This document shows, one piece after another, positions 60,038 through 64,000 of a stretch of 64,000 bases of DNA (position 1 is its first letter; each line of letters opens with the position of its first letter). A model generated the notes under the pieces. The model did no database searches. It was not told where the DNA came from and worked only from the letters and a program-made list of their open reading frames with translations. This DNA is from Actinacidiphila alni. GTDB taxonomy: Bacteria > Actinomycetota > Actinomycetes > Streptomycetales > Streptomycetaceae. The DNA is taken from the NCBI RefSeq assembly GCF_900112845.1, contig NZ_FONG01000019.1:1-64000 (forward strand), written 5' to 3'. The position numbers were made by a program, and so were the translations under genes.

Positions 60038-62359
60038 TCACAGCCGCTCGGGGCCGCCCTGCTGCTGGGCCGAGACGCGGCGGTAGAGGGCCTGGGCCTC
60101 GGCGGTGCGGCCGAGCTGTTCCAGGCAGTGCGCCTCGTCGTTCCGGCTGGTGAGGGTGTCGGCGTGGTCGGCGCCCAGGACGCGTTCGCGCGCGTCGGCG
60201 ACGTCCTGGTAGACGGCGAGCGCGGTCGACCAGCGGCCGAGCCAGCCCAGGCCGACGGCGACCTCCCGCTTGCTGACCAGTGTGTCCGGATGCTCGCCGC
60301 CCAGTACCCGTTCGCGCACCGCCGCCACGTCGCGGGCCTCGGCCAGCGCCCGGTCCCAGTGGCCGAGCCTGCCCAGATTGACGCCGAGCGCGTGCCGGGC
60401 GCGCAGTGTCTCGGTGTCGGTGGAGCCCGCGATCCTGGTGCGTGCCTCGACCAGTTCCTCGTACAGCGCGAGGGCGTCGGCGCTGCGGCCGAGCCGGCCG
60501 AGGCAGATGCCGGTCTCGTAGCGAGCGGCGAGCGTGTCGGGGTGGTCGGCGCCCAGTTCCCTGGCGCGGGCGGCGGCCACTTCGCGGTAGGTCTCCAGCG
60601 CCTCGGCCCAGCGACCCGCCTGGCCCTGCGCGTAGCCGACCTCGAAACGGGTGACCAGGGTCTCCGGATGGTCGGGGCCCAGCACCCTGGCGCGTACGTC
60701 GGCGACCTCGACGGCCATCGCGTACGACTCGTCGGTCCGCCCGAGACGGCCGAGGTTGAAGGCGAGATTGTGCTTGCAGTGCAGGGTGTCGGGGTGCTCG
60801 GGGCCGACCGTGCGCTCGCGGGCGGCGAGCACGTCGGAGTAGATCTGGTGCGCCTCCAGGTAGCGGCCGAGGCCGCCCAGCGCATAGGCGGCCTCGTGCC
60901 GGGCGACCAGCGTGTCGGGGTGGTCCGGACCGAGCACCCGGCGGCGGACGTCCGCGACGTATTCGTACAGCCGCAGCGCCTCTTCCGTGCGGCCGAGCCG
61001 GCCGAGGCAGTACGCGGCCTCGTGGCGGCTGGCGAGCGTGTCGGGGTGCTCGGTGCCCAGCGCGCGGTCGCGGTCGGCGGCGACGGCGGTGTGCAGGTCG
61101 TACGCCTGCCGCCAGTTGCCGACCCGGCCGAGGTCGATGCCCTCGGTGTGCCGGGCGGCGAGGGCGGCCAGCGTGTCGGGCCCGGCCTCGACGGCCAGGG
61201 CGCGGGTGGACCAGGCGCCGGTGATCTCGTGCCGGGCCGGTGCGGGCATCCGGTGGGCGCGGGTGGAGCGGGCGGCGGAGCCGGTGCTCAGGCCCGCGGC
61301 CCAGCCGGGCAGCACCGGCGGACTGCTCGCCGCCGCGGCGCCGGCCGCCGCCCGCATCGCCTTGAGGCGTCCGCCGACGTCGGCCGCGTCCTGGGGGCGG
61401 TCCTCCGGGTCCTTGGCGAGCAGGTCCAGGATCAGCCGTTCCAGCTCGGCCGGGAGTTCCGGGCGCCGCGCGCGCGGCGGCTCCGGCTCGGTGTCGCGGT
61501 GGCCGACCAGGATCGACCAGGCGTCCTCCAGGTCGAACGGCGGGCGCCCGGTGGCAAGTTCGTACAGCACGCAGCCCAGTGAGTACAGGTCGCTGCGGTG
61601 GTCGACCTCGGCGCCCGAGCCGATCTGCTCGGGCGACATGTAGTGCGGGGTGCCCATCGCCATGCCGGTGCCGGTCAGCCGGGAGGTGAAGCCGATGTCG
61701 TGGCCGAGCCGGGCGATGCCGAAGTCGCAGATCTTCACGGACCCGTCGCTGAGCCGCATGATGTTGGCCGGCTTGAGGTCCCGGTGCACGATGCCCTGAT
61801 TGTGCGTGTACGCCAGCGCGTCCGCGACCTGCTCGGCGATGTCGGTGATGTCGGGGACAGGCAGCGGATGGCGCTGCGCGTCGTCGAGCACCTGGAGCAG
61901 ATTGCGGCCGTCGAGCAGCTCCATCACCAGGAAGAGCAGGCCGTCGTGCTCACCGAAGTCGTGCACCACGGTGACGCCGCGGTGCTGGAGCGCCGCCGCG
62001 ACCCGGGCCTCGCGCCGGAAACGCGCCTGGAGGATACGGGTGAACCCGGCGTCGCCCGCGTGCCCGACCGGCTTGAGGCACTTTACCGCGATCCGGCGGC
62101 CCAGCGATTCGTCCAGCGCCCGCCAGACCTCGCCCATGCCGCCGCGCCCGATCAGCTCGTGCAGCCGGTACCGGCCCTGGATGAGGGCCCCCTGACCCTC
62201 GGGGCCCTGCCCCTGCCGGTGTCCCTGTTCTCGCCCTTGCTCGTGGATCCGCTCGTGTCCCTCGTCGCGTCCTTGGCCGTGTCCCTCTTGATGTCCAGCC
62301 GCCATCGCGTGCCGCCGCCCCCGTGGTCCTCGGTGCTTCCCCGCATCCAGTATGGCCAT
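60038..62359 (-). CDS. Ser/Thr protein kinase with nine TPR repeats
   Basis: About 773 residues from ATG 62359; TTG 62371 or ATG 62305 are alternatives. A His/Gly/Gln-rich, charged N-terminus (~1-60) precedes a Hanks-type kinase (about 63-330) with GRGGMGEVW, AVKCLKP, HRDLKPANI, ICDFGIARLG and the MSPEQIG activation region. Residues about 398-773 are nine 42-residue kinesin-light-chain-type TPRs, each with LGRLGR and ending GPDHPDTL-type turns. No PASTA domains or membrane segment are seen, so it is a cytosolic kinase with a protein-binding tail, not PknB. Confidence 0.92.
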   Translation of the reverse strand: MAILDAGKHRGPRGRRHAMAAGHQEGHGQGRDEGHERIHEQGREQGHRQGQGPEGQGALIQGRYRLHELIGRGGMGEVWRALDESLGRRIAVKCLKPVGHAGDAGFTRILQARFRREARVAAALQHRGVTVVHDFGEHDGLLFLVMELLDGRNLLQVLDDAQRHPLPVPDITDIAEQVADALAYTHNQGIVHRDLKPANIMRLSDGSVKICDFGIARLGHDIGFTSRLTGTGMAMGTPHYMSPEQIGSGAEVDHRSDLYSLGCVLYELATGRPPFDLEDAWSILVGHRDTEPEPPRARRPELPAELERLILDLLAKDPEDRPQDAADVGGRLKAMRAAAGAAAASSPPVLPGWAAGLSTGSAARSTRAHRMPAPARHEITGAWSTRALAVEAGPDTLAALAARHTEGIDLGRVGNWRQAYDLHTAVAADRDRALGTEHPDTLASRHEAAYCLGRLGRTEEALRLYEYVADVRRRVLGPDHPDTLVARHEAAYALGGLGRYLEAHQIYSDVLAARERTVGPEHPDTLHCKHNLAFNLGRLGRTDESYAMAVEVADVRARVLGPDHPETLVTRFEVGYAQGQAGRWAEALETYREVAAARARELGADHPDTLAARYETGICLGRLGRSADALALYEELVEARTRIAGSTDTETLRARHALGVNLGRLGHWDRALAEARDVAAVRERVLGGEHPDTLVSKREVAVGLGWLGRWSTALAVYQDVADARERVLGADHADTLTSRNDEAHCLEQLGRTAEAQALYRRVSAQQQGGPERL

Positions 62360-62458
62360 GACCGCCGACAACTCCAGCGCGTCGCGGCCCCGGTCCGCGG
62401 CGTTCTTCCCCGGCGGCGGCGTGTGGCGGCGGGTCGGACGGGGCCGGAAGGTGCCGGA

Positions 62459-63388
62459 TCAGCGCTGTACGGCGCGCCCCGATTCGGGCTCTCCAGCCGC
62501 CCGCACCGCCGTCTTCCCTGCCCCTGTCCCCACCGTCGCGGCCTCCGTCAGCCGCCGGACGGAGGGGTGGGTGCCGGGGCCGAGCCGGCCGACCGCCTTG
62601 AGGATGTGGCCGGGCGGCAACTGCCAGCGCAGCCCGGCAGGTACGGCCCGCAGCAGCCGGCCCATGGCGCGCAGCCGCCGGTCGGCCGCGGCCCGCGACG
62701 GCGGCCGGCCGCCGTACAGCTCGTGCGCGTACGGCGGCAGCGCCGCGTAGGCGGTTCCGGCGATCTGCCGCCACAGCGCGGCCCGTACCGGCAGCAGCGC
62801 CCAGTGCACGGGCGGCGCCTTGAGGAAACCGGTCACCTCGCGGGACTCCGGTGTCGCCGCCAGTTCCGGCAGCACCTTCTCGAAGTAGCGGGCGAGTTCC
62901 GCGGTGCCGGCCGGGACCTGCTCGGGGTCGAGGCCCACCAGCCGCGCGGACACGCGCTGTTCGTCCACGTACCGGTCCGCCTGCGCGTCGGTCAGCGGGA
63001 AGCCGGAGCGGCGCGCGATGTGCAGGTAGGAGTCGATCTCCGCGCAGTGCACCCACAGCAGCAGCTCGGGGTCGTCCACGCCGTAGCGCTCCCCGGTGTC
63101 CGGGTCGGTCGCGGACAGCCTGCGGTGGATGCCGCGGATCCTGGCGCCGGCGCGCTCGGCGGCGGGCGCGGTGCCGTAGGTGATCTCGCCGACGAAGGAG
63201 GCGGTGCGCAGCAGCCGCCCCCACGCGTCGCGCCGGAAGTCCGAATTCTGCGTCACCCCGCGCACCGCGCGCGGATGCAGCGCCTGGAGGTACAGGGCCC
63301 TGATCCCGGCGATCCACATGATCGGGTCGCCGTGCAGCTGCCAGGTCACCGAATCCGGCCCGAACAGCCCGGGGTCCGCGTCCCGCAC
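62459..63388 (-). CDS. MpaB/latex-clearing-type oxygenase (DUF2236)
   Basis: 309 residues. The DUF2236/ER-bound oxygenase MpaB family pattern is seen: WQLHGDPIMWIAGIRALYLQALHPRAVRGV at the start, the central WVHCAEIDSYLHIARR with His, and SRAAADRRLRAMGRLLRAVPAGLR. These heme-containing proteins act on hydrophobic substrates. GTG 63388 is favoured by GGAGG (63396-63392) close upstream; the in-frame ATG further upstream (63766) would give a long unlike N-terminus. Confidence 0.88.
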   Translation of the reverse strand: MRDADPGLFGPDSVTWQLHGDPIMWIAGIRALYLQALHPRAVRGVTQNSDFRRDAWGRLLRTASFVGEITYGTAPAAERAGARIRGIHRRLSATDPDTGERYGVDDPELLLWVHCAEIDSYLHIARRSGFPLTDAQADRYVDEQRVSARLVGLDPEQVPAGTAELARYFEKVLPELAATPESREVTGFLKAPPVHWALLPVRAALWRQIAGTAYAALPPYAHELYGGRPPSRAAADRRLRAMGRLLRAVPAGLRWQLPPGHILKAVGRLGPGTHPSVRRLTEAATVGTGAGKTAVRAAGEPESGRAVQR

Positions 63389-63717
63389 GGCGCCTCCTTC
63401 GACCCACCCGCACCCGATGCGCCGCCGTTTCCGGCGCACCACCCACGCTAACGCCGTACCGGCGGCATGCCGAGGCCGGTGCGGGAGACGGTCCCGCGCC
63501 GGATCCCGTTGCCGCTGCCGCCGGAGGTGATGATGGCGGCGCCGCGGGGCAGCCGCGGTCCGGCTCACCGTGGGGCACGGCGCCCGTCCGGCCCTCTTCG
63601 AGCTGTCCGGTCGCCGGGGGTGCCTCCGTCCGCCAGGCGTACGCGTCGCGGCGACACCCCCCCGTCCATGGATGGCCGGGTTTCGCCGCTTTTGTGGGTA
63701 ATACTGCAATTCCGCTG
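63389..63717. other. Divergent region, no gene seen
   Basis: A 329-base spacer. On the minus strand TAGCGT at 63450-63445 is a possible -10 for the MpaB gene. On the plus strand TAATAC/TGCAAT near 63700-63710 could belong to the next gene. Nothing else recognised. Confidence 0.4.
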
Positions 63718-64000
63718 ATGGGCGCAGGGTCCATCGGTCCGCGGACGGACGCGAGGGCGCACACACGTATGGCCGACGGGCAGGACGACCATCACGACGA
63801 CGACCGCACGGCGAACGACCGCCCGGAAATCGACCGGACCGCCCGCCTGCCGGGCCGCGGCGAGAGCGGTGAGGGCGGTGAGGGCGGCGACCGCGACGAC
63901 AGCGGCGGGAGCCCGCACGGGCCGGGCGGCGGACCGGACGAGGTCACCGGGTCCGGGGCGTCGGCGGTGGCGCCGCGCGGCGGACGCACCCGCAGGCGGC
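63718..64000 (+). CDS. N-terminus of an unknown protein, cut by the window end
   Basis: An open frame runs from ATG 63718 (or ATG 63769 in the same frame) to the edge. The visible 77-94 residues are very acidic and His/Gly-rich (DDHHDDDRTANDRPEID, then GEGGEGGDRDD) and end in an Arg-rich stretch, as in disordered N-termini of membrane proteins. GAGGG at 63752-63756 lies before the second ATG, slightly far. Product cannot be named. Confidence 0.5.
   Translation, partial: MGAGSIGPRTDARAHTRMADGQDDHHDDDRTANDRPEIDRTARLPGRGESGEGGEGGDRDDSGGSPHGPGGGPDEVTGSGASAVAPRGGRTRRR

Overview
The window is chromosomal DNA from a Streptomyces or close relative. The evidence is very high GC with strong third-position GC bias, a Streptomyces-type 16S rRNA 5' end, a complete cvnABCD conservon, a DUF397 (BldB-like) protein, NsdA-like and MocR-type regulators, frequent GTG starts and many apparently leaderless genes. 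I see no insertion sequence, phage gene, tRNA, CRISPR array or biosynthetic gene cluster.

Layout. 1-649: 5' end of a 16S rRNA gene (minus strand) and its leader, divergent from crr-ptsI, the general PTS components. 3.0-6.8 kb: an unknown protein, then an MFS permease divergent from a MocR-type regulator over a shared palindromic region. 6.8-8.5 kb: a secreted GH18 chitinase with a DasR-like dre site between its promoter and RBS. 8.5-13.3 kb: acetoacetyl-CoA synthetase and a GH31 alpha-glucosidase. 13.3-18.3 kb: a five-gene minus-strand run (NrtR-like Nudix regulator, DnaJ-kinase-like fusion, VWA protein, PurA-like GTPase, zinc-ribbon Nudix hydrolase) that looks like an uncharacterised nucleotide-metabolite or stress system. 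18.4-20.5 kb: an Mpo1-like membrane protein and glpK. 20.6-24.9 kb: cvnABCD.

25.0-33.1 kb: a small membrane protein converges on three genes that look like a complete SMC-kleisin-KITE (MukBEF/Mks/Wadjet-type) complex without a JetD nuclease. The spacers between these genes hold unusual repeats. 33.3-35.8 kb: pxpABC (5-oxoprolinase), with a 20-codon ORF bridging pxpB and pxpC. 35.7-39.2 kb: two GT4 glycosyltransferases and an SGNH hydrolase joined by ATGA overlaps. 39.3-45.4 kb: a HEAT-repeat protein, a PAS-PP2C phosphatase, an NsdA-like regulator and an APH-like kinase. 45.7-51.4 kb: a secreted Amidase_2 protein, an unknown protein and a large LuxR/ATPase regulator. 51.5-54.9 kb: a CGNR regulator divergent from pdxH, an MDMPI-family protein, a DUF397 protein and an isochorismatase-fold protein lacking the catalytic Cys. 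55.0-57.7 kb: an autoregulated TetR gene followed by DUF4865, carboxymuconolactone-decarboxylase and phosphotriesterase-family genes. 57.7-64 kb: an EEP hydrolase, a CPT-like kinase, an alpha/beta hydrolase, a Ser/Thr kinase with nine kinesin-light-chain-type TPRs, an MpaB-family oxygenase, and a protein cut by the window edge.

Most neighbours are unrelated housekeeping or accessory modules. The two blocks most worth following up are the SMC-type operon (25.4-33.1 kb) and the Nudix/DnaJ-kinase/VWA/PurA-like run (13.3-18.3 kb).
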